Assembly (NCBI GenBank): GCA_002270565.1
Contig: NQMI01000091.1
Coordinates: 62,001 to 126,000, forward strand
DNA from: Stenocarpella maydis
Taxonomy: Eukaryota > Ascomycota > Sordariomycetes > Diaporthales > Diaporthaceae
Reading direction: 5' to 3'
DNA: 64,000 bases
Under the pieces are notes generated by a model, which was not told the origin of the DNA, ran no database searches, and saw only the letters and a list, made by a program, of their open reading frames with translations. Within the stretch, counting starts at the first letter, position 1. Every line of letters begins with the position of its first letter. A program made the position numbers and the translations under genes. Below are positions 33,011-46,500 of this stretch, in pieces.

Positions 33011-33904
33011 ATGCCCTCAATAACGACAGTCCACGAGTCCCTACCGTGTAAGCCAAAAAAAAAAGCCCCTTCTTTCCCATGCACGCACACCCTCATGCGC
33101 AAAATGGACTTTCTCCCCCCCCCCAAAATATGCTAGATGCAACCACCACCCAACAAACAACAATCACACAACCCAAAAACCCACAAACAGGGAGCCCCCC
33201 AACCANNNNNNNNNNNCCCCCCCAAAAAAAAAAGACGACTAACCCCCACGCCCGCAGACATCGACCCAGAGCCCACCGCCTCGGAGCGCACAGCAGCAGA
33301 GTCCCTCATCGCGACCGAGCGGTCCGCCGTCCCCGACGACCCCCACCACGCCCTCCTCCCCGCCAAGGTCCAAACAAACTTCAGCCCCATCGTCCAGGCC
33401 GAGCTGGACCGCATATCCAACAGCGCGGACCCCAACAAGCCCGCCCCGCTCGACGCCATAGACCTCAGCCGCTACGAGCTCCCCGACCTCGACGACGCCG
33501 CCGCCACAGGAGACAGGGAGGGGGGAGGCCTCGCCTCCGCCCTCGCCCAGGCCTACGCGGCCGCCACATACCTCTCCTCGCGGCGCCAGCACCTCGCCCT
33601 GCTGGCCTCCCACGGCCGCAACGCCTGGCTCGTCGGCAACTGGCAGCTCGAGGCCGAGCTCGCGAGCCTGGAGCGCGAGCTCACGGCCGCCAGGCGCGCC
33701 GTCGACCTCGTGGCCCTGCGGCGCCAGAGGCTGCAGGACGCGTCAGGCGCCGAGATCCGGGGCCTGGACGACGCCTGGCGGCGCGGCGTGGGCAGGGTCC
33801 TCGAGGCCGAGGTCGCGGCCGAGGCGCTGCGGAGGGAGGTCGACGCCGTCATGAGGCGGGGGGCGGCCGAGGATGCGGCGGCACGGGTGCAGGGTGAGGC
33901 TTGA
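33011..33904 (+). CDS. Pre-mRNA-splicing factor SPF27 (Cwf7/BCAS2 family)
   Basis: Two exons, 33011-33047 and 33258-33904, encode 227 residues. Joining gives SITTVHESLPYIDPEPTASE, the characteristic N-terminus of the BCAS2/Cwf7 family. The C-terminal two thirds form long Ala/Arg/Glu-rich helices (WQLEAELASLERELTAARR), as expected of the family's coiled-coil region. SPF27 is a core subunit of the Prp19/NineTeen complex, which stabilises the activated spliceosome in the nucleus. The start is ACCATGC. The 210 bp intron contains the N-run and long A and C homopolymers, so its length is uncertain, but its GTAAGC donor and GCAG acceptor are clear. Coding sequence is unaffected. Confidence 0.88.
33206..33216. 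other. Assembly gap (N-run) inside SPF27 intron
   Basis: A short run of N lies between C-rich and A-rich homopolymers within intron 1 of SPF27. Confidence 0.95.
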
Positions 33905-34888
33905 AAGGGGGGGGGGCGCGGGTTAGAGCTGTGGGGGAGGGAGAGAGGAATCATGTTTTGATCTTGGGCACAGGAACCCTTGGATTGGGCCTGGAGTGCT
34001 GCTGGGAGGATGGATGGCCGGTCAGAGTCCTGTTCCCACACGCGGGGCGCACCCATCCCAGGATCTCTATCCTATGAGGGTCCACAGCACCGAGTCCTAT
34101 CAGAACTGCAAAGGCAGGAGTGGCCCAGCCCGGCTCTGCGACATCGAGCCTTCGTACAAGGTACTTGTCGAGGGAGACCAGTCGCTTCATGGCAGAACAC
34201 CAAAGAGGTACACAGAGGACGAAATGGTCTACCCGCGAGGGTCTGGGTAGGGCATGCGAGTTACCATGCTGTTCTGTATGGGCCTAACCGCACCCGAACA
34301 CCAGGCCGCAGCTGGCATATGTAGATGGCATTGCCACGGCCAGGGAATAACATCGCTCGACTCTAGTACTTGCACATTTCCACCAACGTGTAGTGATTGA
34401 TTGATATTAACCAAGTTGTTATAATTCCGGTGCAGCGCCCAGCTGCAGCACTCGTCTTTTTCTGTTCCATAGGTATCTGATGTTCCGAAAACAAAACAAT
34501 AATCTCCTAACACAATAGGCTAGCGAAGGGAGAGGTAAAGTGTTCTTGTCTGCCAGTCGATATAATGCCGTCACCCGCAAAAACGCCGTTGTAGCCGAAC
34601 TCCAGCATCCAGTGTGGTTCCGTTCCACAATCCCAGCCCCCCGGTCTCAAGCCTCCGCTTGTGGCTTGCGTCGTGCCCATACATACCGTGCCGTCGTTCA
34701 AGCCTCCACCAGCTGTCCGTCCGTCGTCCAGGCCCGCATCCTTGGGGTTCCGCGCGAGAGGCCGCATTCCGTCGTGTTTCTTCGGGAGTTGGTTCGGGAC
34801 ATGCTTCCAGATCTGTCGTGAATCAGGCCATGTTAGTGATATTGTCCGTGTCCGGATTCCAGGTCCAGGAAAGAGGCCGTAGAGCTGG
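33905..34888. other. Intergenic, convergent 3' flanks
   Basis: About 980 bp between the 3' ends of SPF27 and the PKA regulatory subunit gene. It begins with a G-run after the SPF27 stop. Nothing else is recognised. Confidence 0.45.
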
Positions 34889-36332
34889 CTACGCCGACTG
34901 GAGCGGGTCCACATCTTCAACACCGGACTTGACATCTTCGTACTTTGTTCTTCTCATGATACTCTCAACCGGGCCCAGCAGGCGGTTGAAGGCATTCTTG
35001 CCAAGCTTGGCAACCTTGACTTCCGTCACGCTGACCACCGTGGCCGCCCGGGGCGCGTCGTTGAGCAGCGCCAGCTCACCAAAGAAGTCGCCCTTCTCGT
35101 AGTGGCGGAGGTTGATGCGCTCCTTGTGGACACCCTCCTTGTACGCGTCGCATTCGCCGCTCTCGAGCAGGTAGAAGTCGTAGCCTGGGTCGCCCTCCTT
35201 GATGACGGGGGTCCCTGGTGGGTACTTTTGCGTCTCGAGGGCGTCGGCGATCTTGGATCGTTCGTATGATGTGAGCGTCTTGAGCAGGGGCACCTCCTCC
35301 AGGAAGCTCTCGTACATGCGCCGCCGCTGGAACGTCGACTCCATCAGGATCCGGCGGAAGGTCAGCCGGTCCAGGGCCCAGAGCGTGCTGTGCGGCTCGG
35401 CCGAGATTATAGTAGCAGCACGCGGCGCATTGTACATGAGGGCGAGCTCGCCAAAGGAACCCCCCTCTCCGATGCTGCCAACTTGGGCGCCGAGGCCATC
35501 GGGGCCGGGCTGTTGGGTCCCGGACGAGTTGACAAAGACGTTAAAGGTCCCCTTCTCGACGACATAGAAATAGTCACCGGCGTCGCCTTGGATAATAACC
35601 TAGACATAATGGTCAATCAACCATGGCCGTGAACTACACGAACCAGCACATGCGATGTCGGGAACGTACTTTAATGTCCTTTGCCGGGATCGGCTTCTCC
35701 TGCATGGCTCCCAAGACCTGGGCGGTTTGCTCATCGTCCAGGTGGCTGAACAGGAAGTTCTTGGCAATCGCGTTTGTGAGCCTCGTCTGCTGTTCCTCCG
35801 ACTTGGGATACACCGGAGGCTGCCAGTTGTCGTTGTTATCGGCGACAGGCTTGAGCGACTCGGCAGAGACAGATGTTCGGCGGCCAAAGTTGTATTGAGC
35901 CGGGAAATTCTCGGGGTTGGGTGGGTTTCGCAGCGACGAGGGAGGATCGGAGCTGCCGTCGCCGCCAAAGGGGCCGCTGAAGACGGAACCGGAGTTGAAG
36001 TTGAAAGTGCCGGTCGTGGGCGAGGTAATGGTGTCGTTCTCCTCCTCCTCCTCCATGACTCTCTGCATCATGCTGCCCTCGTTAGAACCAAAGGGGTTTG
36101 TGTGGGCCCCAAAGGGACTGGTGAAGCTGCTCGACATGGCGGCAGGTCGGCTTGTCTCTATCTTGAGCCGTTTGTTGGGGGCTTCTTCTTCGGGCTGATT
36201 CTTCTTCCTTTCCGAGGCCAGTCGACTGGCAAAGTGATCACAGCAGAACTGCAGGATATCTCGGGGTTTGCACCGAAGGACTTCGCTGTTCAAATTCTGA
36301 ATTTCGATCGTGTAAGCCACTGGCAGACTCAT
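34889..36332 (-). CDS. pkaR: cAMP-dependent protein kinase regulatory subunit
   Basis: Two exons, 36332-35670 and 35599-34889, encode 457 residues; the 70 bp intron is in phase 0 (GTACGT...CTAG). Residues 1-45 form the dimerisation/docking helices (EIQNLNSEVL, RDILQFCCDHFASRL). The linker holds the inhibitor site GRRTSVS (150-156), with a phosphorylatable Ser/Thr. Two cyclic-nucleotide-binding domains follow, each with the phosphate-binding cassette FGELAL...APRAAT (270-284 and 394-408), including the Glu and Arg that hold cAMP. The protein keeps the PKA catalytic subunit inactive until cAMP binds, and so controls growth, sporulation and, in pathogens, infection structures. There is one copy here and no sign of damage. 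The upstream spacer is unusually long and may hold an extended regulatory region or leader. Confidence 0.95.
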
Positions 36333-39300
36333 GTTTCGAACGACCTAAGACAGGCTGCGAAAGACAGATAAATCAGAGGGAAAAGACTCCGAGACGGAAA
36401 AGTATGCTTGACGTTATAAAAGAGCGAGTGCGTTGCTTGAACTCTGCCGAGCCCACGGGCCAGGGGGTGCGGGAGCAATATATTAGGCTGGCAGGCGGCC
36501 GGCTGTGCAAGTAAGGGCGTGGTTCTTGTCCGTACCTTTTGAGCTGTCTGGGTGGGAATCTGTGGCGTCTACTATGTGACAAGGCTGCTTGTATATACGT
36601 TAGCATCGCCACCGTCCACGTTCAGGCATATGCGGGTGCCGTAGGGGAGGCCTGTAGCAGGCTGTGGTAAAGCGACAGGGAAGGGTGCAAGGGTGGTGAG
36701 ACATGTTGAGATGGAGCATGGGATGGGTCAAGGCCAGCTCAAAGACCAGAAGGGGCAGCCACCCCCTGGGGGAGTCAAAGAAGCCGTGGCTAGCGCAGCA
36801 ACGAGAACCGACAGGTAGGTTCCTCGCATGCAAGCCGCATATGTCAAAGCGCAGCGTGATGGCAGGGCGCCCAAGTGAGTGTACAGGAGTGGCGTCAAGG
36901 GAGACCGTTGCTGGCTTTTTTTTCTTTTTTTTTGGGGGGGGGGATGTGGTGTTGCGGTCGTGGACGGAGAGCTGGGACTGGACGTGGGCCGGAGCTGGAG
37001 CTGAGCTGTCGCAAAGACTTACCGAAAAGAAATGTGATTGCAATTGATACAAGCGAAAGCGGGACAAGGAGGAATAAGGTCCAAAGTAAAGTAAATATGT
37101 GATGGCGAAAGGAGGAGGGCCGGCAGGACGACAGAGTGTGGGCGAGAAGGTCGAGCTTAAAAGGGAGGAGGCGACGATGGGTCGGGGACTGAATCGGGGG
37201 TCGGGCCGGCTAAGGCAGGCCAGGCGGGAGACCAGAAACGAGAACGGGCGCCGTGAAAAGCCAATAACCAATAACGGAGTGTTATAGGTAATATCGGAGA
37301 CACCGTGATGATATGGGATGATTGGCGAGGCCTCAAGGCGCTGATTGAGGACGGAATTGGAGGACCAAGAAGCTATTCGGAAGAAGGACAGAGTTCCGTG
37401 GCCTAAGGGACGGTGGAGCGAGCCCAGGCGGTGGGATAGGGCTGGGAAGGTTGTTGGGTTGAGCTGGAGAAAGAGGGCCGATCTGATGAGCAGGAGCAGC
37501 AGCAGCTTCAGCTTTGACGTCGGCAGCTGGGTCGAGCTAGTATGTGTGTGGGTGTGGGTGTGGGTGTGGGTGTGGGTGTGTGTGTCTATGGCCTGGCAAG
37601 CCGAGGTAGGCCCAGAGGCAAAGAAGAATGGACGGGGGGCGCTGGTTCTGATGCTGGTGCTGGTACCGCGTGTCGACCCAGAAGAGAACACGGAGACTGG
37701 ATAGATGGAAACTGGAGACTGAAAGACTACAGATGGAGGCGGGCTAGGGGGGGTTGGTCTGGAGAAAAGTGAGGGAGAAGAGAGGAGAGGAAGTCTCGAG
37801 ATGAGGTCGGTGAGGACGAGCGGCAAGGCCAGGCCGGGGTAGGGCAGGCAGGCCAGGGCCCAAGGGTAGACTCCAGAAGCACGTCAGGCCTGGTAGGTAC
37901 AGACAGCATGTGTAGGTACGGTATAGGACCTAAGGTTCACAATTTCCCTGTTGTCGCCTGAGCGAGACTGGGCGCTGGTGCTGGCGCTGGTGCTGGCGCT
38001 GGTCACGGGCACTGGAACGCAGGGCTAGAAGAGCAAGAGCAGTTCGCAATTAGATTCAAATGACTGCCAGGAGATTGAGCGTGGAACTGGCGAGGGAGCT
38101 TTGGCTCGCTCTGCCCGAGTTTGGGCAGGGCAGCGACAATCAAGTGGGGGGAGCGAGCAGACCTATGTCACCTGGCATGGGCCGTGCCCAGGGTACTAGG
38201 GTACTTAGGTATACTGGCATCAGAATCATGTGGTCTCAACTGTGGCAGGGCGTTAGTGGACAACCTCAACCCCCCCAGACCCCCAGGAGAGGAAGGGCAT
38301 ATTAAGGCAGCTGCCGGGCTTTGCCTCCTGTCATCCGCGGCGAGCAGGGGCCACACTATGCACCTTACGCAGGTGTCTGGCCTAGCGCTGCCCCTCTTTC
38401 GCCCTTCCCGTCATCGAATCGAACCCTGGAAGCCTTCTAGAAGACTGGGGAGCACAGACCAGACGGTGGCCCTGTGCGACATTTCCCTCTGACCCTGTGG
38501 CCTGTGAAGCCAGTTGGGCCAGTTGAGCAAAGGGAAGGGCGGCCCAGAGCCCCAAGCTCCCGCAGCCCAGGCCAAGGGGTCCCCCAAGAAAGAAGGCTTC
38601 TCGACCTCTTCTCGACCTTCTGTCAAGGCTTCTCAATCCTTCTGTTGCAGATGGCCCTGCCTGACCCTCCCCCGAACCCGTGGACCTGCATCCCAGACAA
38701 TACTGTAATCTTGCAGACCTCAAACAATCCCGTCCACTCCGTCCCATCTTTTTTTTTATCACCAAACCCCCGATATTTTTTCCCCATTCTTTTGCTCCCA
38801 CGTCATGTCACCATTTAATTCCCCGACGGCTGTCCGTCCGCTTTTCCCCATGTGCCCGCCCTTATTATTTTATGGTTATTATTACACCAACACCTCAATC
38901 ACCAGGCGTTCAGTCGTCAGCCCTGCCCTCTGCGCCTCATGCGGTTTAGTGCCCTGCAAGAGGTCAGGGCTGAATAAATTACCTGCAGTGAGTTATCTTG
39001 CACCTTTATTACACTACATATACCCGAGGCTCCAAGAGTACCTGGGCACACAGGCACAGAGTCGCAGACATGGGCCTGGCTGATGCGGCACCTGACGTTG
39101 GAGGTCCACTCATTTCCTCGCCGCCTCCTTTATGCCCTGTCATCGCAATGACCGCTTCTTGGGTGCTCGTTTTGACGAGATTTTCTTTTTCTCCCCTTCT
39201 CGTGAAGTCCGGCCGAGCAGAGGGAGCCTTGTCGACCCAACCCCCCGGTCTCCAGTCCACATGTCACATCGTATCACACGTGGCCAACCGATTTCACTTA

Positions 39301-40408
39301 CCATCTCCCCATCTTAAGCTCAACGGTAGGCTGAACTAACTGTGGTCCGGATGGCCCGGGACCAGAGGGAGGTCAAGGCTGGTTGGCTGACCGGTCTGTC
39401 GTTTGTGGTTGCTGTTTGTGCCGTCCTGACAAAAGATACTCAAAGACGCCTTCGTAACCTTTAATGACGTCCCAACATTGAGAGCTTTGCCGTCCGCAGT
39501 AGCATCTGGGGCGGCAGAGTGACGACAGCTGCTGATGCTGACTCGGAGGCGCGGCTGAGATTGGCTGACGAGCAAGACAAGATAAGGCCAGAAAAGCTAA
39601 AGGTGGCAAAGCTTGACGACCTGACATCGCAGCTATGTGGTTACTACAAGTCGCCGCGCCGGTGATGAAGCGGACCACAGAAGTCTAAACGTTTGTCCAC
39701 TACACTATTGATCGTGTATACTATTCTCTTGAGTTTGAGGTGAGTGACATGGTGTGCTGTGTTTGCTTCAATCTTGTACGCGGCAGCCCGGCCCGATGTT
39801 CCGTCTCTCGCAGAGTCGAGATCAATCAACCTCCAAGAAGCTTCCTGCAGGGCACAACTCGATTTTGACTATCGACACGGAATTGCGGTTGCTTACTATG
39901 TAGCTGTATGTCCAGGTGCGTTGGACGATGTATCCCAGATAATCTACACACTCAGCCGCACATCGGCAAGGTGCATGTCCACCGTCGCAACCGGCACGCG
40001 GAGCTTATGTAAGCGGCCCCCTGAGCATCCGGGAACTCGCATGTCTCCTCCAAGCCGGCTGCGCCTCATTGACCTCTCGGTGCGGCTGCTGATGCGAACT
40101 GGAACAACTGGGCAAAGACAGAGAGGCCAAGCCACAATCTTACGCAAGACTGGTCGAATCCAACGGTGCTCACGGTGCTTCAGCAGGACGCAGACACGAA
40201 CCAACACCTTGGGGTTCGGACCCTCTCCAGCGCCGCAGCGTCCTCGCCAAAGAAGTGGATGCACGTCCCCGTCCCCGTCTCCGTTCGCGTCCGTCGTGCC
40301 CACGCCCATGACATCGCTTTCGACCCGACCGACCTGACCGCCGTCTCTCTTTTCCACTAGTCCTAGTCACATCCCACACCGACTTCGTCGACACTGCCAT
40401 CCATCACC
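36333..40408. other. 4 kb divergent intergenic region between pkaR and CDC50
   Basis: The pkaR-proximal 1.5 kb is strongly purine/pyrimidine skewed (on its minus strand CT rich), as in long 5' leaders. A long minus-strand open frame at 36600-37826 lies within it and is of low complexity. The GT repeat at 37541 and GCTGGTGCTGGC repeats near 37975 lie here. No conserved gene was recognised in 37.9-40.4 kb. Confidence 0.4.
37541..37586. repeat. GT/GGGTGT microsatellite
   Basis: Tandem GTGTGG-type units on the plus strand, purine-pyrimidine alternating, in the upstream region of pkaR. Confidence 0.8.
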
Positions 40409-42083
40409 ATGGCCGATTCACCGACTAGAGTCGGCCATACCGACTCGATCTCTTCCCAGGATTCCAGCTCCAAGCCAAACGACAAGAAGAAGAGCCGCAG
40501 GCCAGCCAGTGAGTCCCACCCGGCGCAACCGTGCCTGTGCCTGTGCCTGCGCCTGCGCCTGTGCCCGCAACCGTCCAAAACCCGCGCCCTTGGCCATTGC
40601 AACCAGCGTGTTGCCCACCCACGCTCTCGGGAAATGACGAGTCTGCTGGGGACATGGAGAAGGGAATCGAGGTGATCTGCCCAACATCCGGGACATGTAG
40701 CTGATGGCTGTATCAACCAACAGACACTGCCTTCCGGCAGCAGCGACTCAAGGCATGGCAGTAAGTCATCCACCATGAGCGGATTCCCTCCCTCATGGCA
40801 CAAACGCACGGCGCTGACCACGGGCCAGACCAATCCTCACACCCAAGACCGTCCTCCCCCTCTTCTTCTCCATCGGCATCATCTTCGCCCCCATAGGCGG
40901 CCTGCTCCTGTACGCTAGCTCGCAGGTCCAAGAGATCTCCATCGACTACACCACATGCTACAAGGACGCCAGCAACTCCACCTTCGTCGCCGTACCCTCC
41001 GACAATGTCTTCACCCAGTTCAAGAACAGCACCGATGTCCAGGCGCAGTGGAAGCGGGAGACTGTCAATGTCACCTTCGACGGCGTCACCAACCAAACCC
41101 AGAAGTGCATGGTCCAGTTCACCATCCCTGAAGACATGGGGCCGCCTGTCCTCTTCTACTACCAACTCACAAACTTCTACCAAAACCACCGCCGCTACGT
41201 TAATAGCTTCTACGACAAGCAGCTTGCCGGGAACAAGTTTGACGCCGCGTCCGTCAGCGCCTCCACGTGCGAGCCTCTCAAGACCGAGGAGGGCACCGGC
41301 AAGCCTTTCTACCCTTGCGGGCTGATTGCCAATTCCATCTTCAACGACACCTTCTACAGCCCGTATTCCGTGGGTGACGAGGGGTCGCCTTACAATATGA
41401 GCGAGACGGGCATCGCGTGGGATTCCGACAAGGACCTGTTCAAGAACATCTCCTCCGAGGTCCCCCTGGACACCATCGCTGTTCCACTCAACTGGCGGAT
41501 GCGGTATCCCAATGGCTATACCGAGAGCAACCCCCCGCCGGATCTGGGGACCGACGAGCACTTCATGGTCTGGATGCGCACGGCCGGCCTGCCGACCTTC
41601 AGCAAGCTGTACATGAGGAATGATACCCAAAAGATGGCCAAGGGCACATACCAGGTTGACATCCTACATTGTGAGCTTTCCGGTATTCGGTGCGGCGTTG
41701 AATACTGTGGTACTAATTCATGATCCCAGGGTTCCCTGCGGACGTCTACAGAGGCACAAAGTCCATTGTCCTAAGCACCAGGACCGTCATGGGTGGCAGG
41801 AACCCGTTCCTGGGAATCGCATACTTGGTGGTGGGCGGAATATGCATCCTCCTCGGCGCTATCTTTACCGTGACACATTTGCTGAAGCCACGGTCAGTTC
41901 TCTCGCGCATGCGGCATCTCGCCGGATGCCACATGTTGGACACCCTGCTGACCCAACACTTGCAGGAAACTTGGCGACCACACCTACCTCTCATGGAACA
42001 ACGTGCCATCCTCAAAGCACCCAGCCGGCTCCTCGGCCGCCATGGCCAGCGGGCGTGACCTCGGCCGACCTGGTGAGGCTTAG
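40409..42083 (+). CDS. CDC50/LEM3-family subunit of a P4-ATPase lipid flippase
   Basis: Five exons (40409-40508, 40724-40760, 40829-41670, 41730-41892, 41966-42083) give 419 residues with all phases closing. Exon 2 is only 37 nt (NTAFRQQRLKAWQ), yet it encodes the family's signature before the first membrane helix. TM1 is about 55-78. The large extracytosolic domain has paired Cys and several N-glycosylation sites (NST, NVT, NQT, NDT). It is followed by KSIVLSTRTVMGGRNPFLG, TM2 (about 353-376) and the conserved exit KPRKLGDHTYLSWN. Cdc50 proteins are obligatory beta subunits that let P4-ATPases leave the ER and flip phosphatidylserine or phosphatidylethanolamine. Intron 1 contains a GCCTGTGCCTGC-type repeat. 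It is well preserved. Confidence 0.93.
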
Positions 42084-43351
42084 GCGGCCCGCGGGATCGG
42101 GCTCAAGGTACCACCACACGATATCTGCCGGCCTCTCCTCTCGGCCTCTCCTGCCGCTGTCACCACCCCGTCGTCGACATCCAAGGGGAAGCAGCGCGCC
42201 GCCAGCCCTGCCGCTTCCTCCTCGACTGCTCCTAGCAGGCAGGTCAGCGTCCGAGACTTCATCGGCGAGCCATCTCGTTCCGCAGCTGGCCCGAGCTCCG
42301 TGGGATACGCGGCGTGACGACGCTGCCTTGCCCAACCTTTTGTTGCGTACACGTGCTATTCCGCTTAGCGGACCCCTGGGCGTTGACACCTTTTCATTCC
42401 TATTCTTTTTTCCCCCTTACCCTCCCGGCACGTGGAAGCGCGCAGTGGCAACCGACATCACCCCCGCGGCAAGGGAAACGGCATGGATGGTTTGAATTGC
42501 CAGTCGGCTGGTTGTGTAACTTTGAAGGCTTCCTTGTTTGTTCCTTGAAGGCATGCGCCGACACGTTGGAGTTTTGGGCGTACCTAGGTATCCGAAGTTA
42601 AATTGACAATGATATATGCTTACAATATTGTTGATATCTCTGACGTGCCCGATGTATGTGCGGTTCTGAGCTGAGTGTTTCCCTGAGATATTGCCATCTA
42701 CATAGGCTTGCCGTTCACATGTACACATCCATACGGCATCTGAGCGTGGTCCTCGACCATCACTGCGCAAGAGGCATGACGAGGGAGCTTGAGATGACTA
42801 TGTGCGACTCGCCCTCCTTGAGCACGCTCCACGCACTCACCCCCGTCTCTTGGCAATCACAGAATCGATCCTTAATAAACAGGCTGCAGACAGCCCGGGA
42901 GTATTATTAGCCACCGCGTAAGGGTTGAGAAGATGGGGACGAGTCATATCCACAGGGCACAAGGGTCATTGGCATGTGTTGTGCAAAGGCACCGAACAGG
43001 GCACAATGGGCACACACACACACATACATGTACATGTACATATATATATATTTATAGGGAGAGAGAGCTGATCATAATGCAATTTATGTGGTATCTCGGA
43101 TGTGTTGACCAAAGAGGAGGAGCAAGACGAGCAAAAAATACACGAGCTGATGAAAAAAAAAAAAAAGAGAGTCGGACCACCACAATCAACCAAACGCCAG
43201 CCGCGCCAACCCAGTATAGCTAAACAAACCCACACTCAGAGATGTCATATACATATATATCCCTTGTCTCGTCTCTGTATTTTGGCCCATGTAAGAAAAC
43301 TCCCACAACTCGCACAAACTTGCACATTATCATGCCAGACGCCCCCTACTA

Positions 43352-43383
<32 letters not shown>

Positions 43384-43536
43384 GCCGCAATAACACACAT
43401 CTCGACAGGCAATGAGAGCAATAAAGACAGGATAATTTAGAACATGGAAATCGGGGGAGGGAAAGAAAAAAAAATGATATATTACAAAAAACGATGTCTT
43501 TTTTATAAAAAAACACAAGGCCATGGATGCCACCCA
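42084..43536. other. Intergenic, convergent 3' flanks with simple repeats
   Basis: About 1.45 kb. It contains CA/TA simple repeats near 43013-43052 and a 30-base A homopolymer at about 43353-43382, both probably in 3' untranslated sequence. No gene is recognised. Confidence 0.45.
43353..43382. repeat. Poly(A) homopolymer
   Basis: About 30 consecutive A on the plus strand (T on the minus strand, downstream of the CFEM gene). It is prone to length error. Confidence 0.9.
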
Positions 43537-46500
43537 CTACTGCACGCTCAGGAACAGGTCGTCCCCTCGCCGCTTGGGCGTGAGCTGCGGCTTCCACCCG
43601 GGCGTGGCCGGCAGCGGCACGTCGCTGCCCCTTGCCCTATCGCCGCCGCCGCCGCCCAGGCCCAACGACGACGACCGCCTCTTCCACCGCGCCTGCCGCG
43701 CCGCCGCCGGGTCGCCGCCGATCTGCAGCGCCGCCGCGCGCTCGGCGCCGAGGCGCTTCGCCGCCAGCAGGCTGGACTGGCTGTCCACCGTCCCGAGGGT
43801 CACGTTCGAGGCCGAGGGGGAGGGGGAGGGGGAGGCGGTGTAGGGCCCGCCGGAATCGTCCCGGTGCTGGTATGGGTGGTGGTGGTGTTGTTGTTGTCGT
43901 TGTCGTCGTTGCTGCTGCTGGTGGTAATAATAATCCTGCTGCTGCTGCTGCTGCTGGCGCTGCAGGTCCGACTCGGGCCGCGAGTAGGCGTCGTACACGG
44001 ACATGGGCCCGTACCGCGACCGCGACTGCGACGGCAGCTGCGAGCGGCTGCTGATGATGTGCTGCCGGAACGACTGTAGCGGCTGCTGTGCTGGCTGTGG
44101 CGGCGACCTTGCTCCCGCGTCGCGCCTGTTGCCCGGGACCGCCAGGGGTCTCGGCACCTCGTCATCCTCGTGATGCTGCTGCTGCTGCTGCTCGTCCTCC
44201 CCGGCCGGGGGCGCCGTCTCGGGCGACCCGGAGCGCACCTGGCCCGGGTTCCTGTTCGGGTTCGGGTTCCTCCTGGGAGGAGGGTTGATATTGTTGTTGC
44301 TGTTGTTACTGCTGCCGTAGTATGAGGCGCGGGTGCGAGCTCGCGCCTGAGCAGCAGCAGCAGCAGCCGCAGTCGGCCCCGGCACCTGAGGCCCGCCGGC
44401 GCCCAGCGTCGGGCTGTCGCTGGGCGCGCCGTTGACGACCCGGAGCCCGGGGTGCTGCGGCGGCCTCGCCGTGCCCGCGGGCCTGTTGTTGTTGTTGTTG
44501 TTGTTCAGCAGCTGTGCGCTGCTGCGCGGCCTCGGGATCCTGGGGTACGAGACGGGCGACCGCCCGGGGGACTCGACCACGGGCGACAGGCTGCCCTGCT
44601 GGTCCGCAGCCGCCGCGGACTGGCGGAACGAGTCCACGCCGACCTCGCTGCCCACCGACGACGCGATGGTCGTCGCAGACTCCTGCGACATCATCGTGTT
44701 GGTCCGGTCCCTCGCCCCGCCGCCGGCGCTGCCGGACCTCCTCCCCTGTCTCGAGGAGGTAAGGTCCCGCCCGTGCTGCTTGCTGCCCGCGTAGTAGTAA
44801 GTCTCCACGTTGGGCGACGGCTCCTTGCCGCGCGCCACAGCAGCAGCAGCAGCAGCAGCAGCAGGGCTCGTTGTCGGCATGGGGTTCCCCGGCCCCGGCT
44901 GGGCCGTCTGCGGGAGGCTGAAGTTGGAGTATACGCTCGAGCTCCTCGTGTTGATGGGCAGCCGCCCGCTCTCCGGTGCCACGTGCCTGATGGTCGGCCT
45001 GCCCGGCGCGCCCGCCGGCCTCGAGAGCCTCAGCCCCGCCGGGGCGGCGGCGGGTGCGGGTGCTGGTGCTGGTGCTGGTGCTGGTGCTGCTCCTGCTGCT
45101 GTTGCTGCCGTGCTGCTGCCCAGGGTCGGCGACGCCGCCAGGTCCCTGACCGCGGCCCTGACCGCACTGCTCTCCTTCACGACGCCCGAGTCCGCCCTCC
45201 TCTCCGCCGCCGTCTTGGACACGGGCGTCGGCATCTCGACGACGTGCTGCTGCTGCTCCGCCCCAGGGTTGTTCGAGCCGCCCCCGAGCACCCAGTTGCC
45301 CCACTTGTCCGCGACGTAGTACGTCGACGCGGACTGAGGGTCCGTGTTGGGGGGCCGCCAGATCTGTGCGGACCCGAGCCCGGCGCTGGTCTCGCCGTCC
45401 TCGGCGAACTCGGTCACGACGCTGTCGCGCCCGCCGCTGAAGGGAATGCGGTTGTTGGACATTGTGCTGGAGCGCTTGGCCTGCTGCTGGGTCTTCGGCG
45501 CCGGGATGGCGACCGTCAGCGCCGGTTTGGCCGCGCTCGTCTGCTGGCTTTGCTGCTGCTGCTGCACTGGCTGTTCCTGGCGGGCGGCAGACAAGTTAAA
45601 GTTGCCCTGCGCCCCTCGCGCCGCAGCGGGCGGCACACTCGCGGCAGCAATCATGCCTCCCTCGCCAGGCTGCTGCGTCGCCGCCCCCAGCATGCCCGTG
45701 CCCTCTGGCGATATCGCGAGGCCAATGGTGTCGGGTCTCGCGCTGGCCCGGTTGTTATTGGCCCGCTGCTGCGCCAGCGCCCGCGTGAAGGACATGGACT
45801 TGGGCTCGCGGTACCTCGGCGCCGATATCTCGGGGCTGTCCTTGCGGCGCGGGCTCCACGAGTCCCGCACCCGGTAGAAGCCCGTGACTGCCTTGCCGCG
45901 GCGCCTGCGGATGAGGCACCAGGAGGCCGCCACTGCCGCAAGGATCACTGCCGCCGCGCTCCCGCCTGCTATGCCGCCGATCTGTGCTGTTGACAGGGTC
46001 GTTGGTGGTGCTGCTGCCGCTGCCGCCGCGGACGTGGCGCCCGTGGGCGCGGCGGAGGATGCGGACAAGGACGAGCCCGTCCTTGTGATGAAGGTCGAGC
46101 TCGAGCTGGGGGGGACAGGGCTTAACGACCTCGTGGGCTCCATGGTGACGGAGGGCGTCATGTAGCTCGGCGTCGAGCTCTTGTTCGAGCTCATAGTTGC
46201 CGTCGTCGACGGGTTCGGCACCACGACCGGGCCAGTCGGGGGCACGACCAGCGTTGCTATTATTGTCGCGTGCGTCACTGGTGCTGCGTTGGGTTGATTG
46301 TTACACATGCCGTATGCGTTTGCGACTGTGTCAGCTGCAAAGAATGTCAGTCTCATCAAGGCATATGACTTCGAATCTCCACCGGGTATCCCCAGACTCA
46401 CATCCGGCACTCATGCCTTGACAGGCTCCGATAGAATTCTCAGCCACGATACATTGGACTGCGCCCTCGCCTATCGTGTATCCCGTCGAGCCGGTGTGCG

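Noticed and set aside
36600..37826. 408-codon minus-strand open frame upstream of pkaR
   Set aside because: Low-complexity Ser/Pro/Phe-rich product with a run of His-Thr repeats from CA/GT microsatellites; it lies in the probable pkaR leader. No recognisable domain or splice logic.
39744..40337. 197-codon plus-strand frame upstream of CDC50
   Set aside because: No domain, and it lies in the promoter/leader of the CDC50-family gene with a basic, Arg/Thr-rich random-looking product.
44306..45993. Long open frames on both strands across the CFEM gene
   Set aside because: They are shadows of the Gln/Ala/Pro-rich CFEM tail created by trinucleotide repeats. No independent domain.
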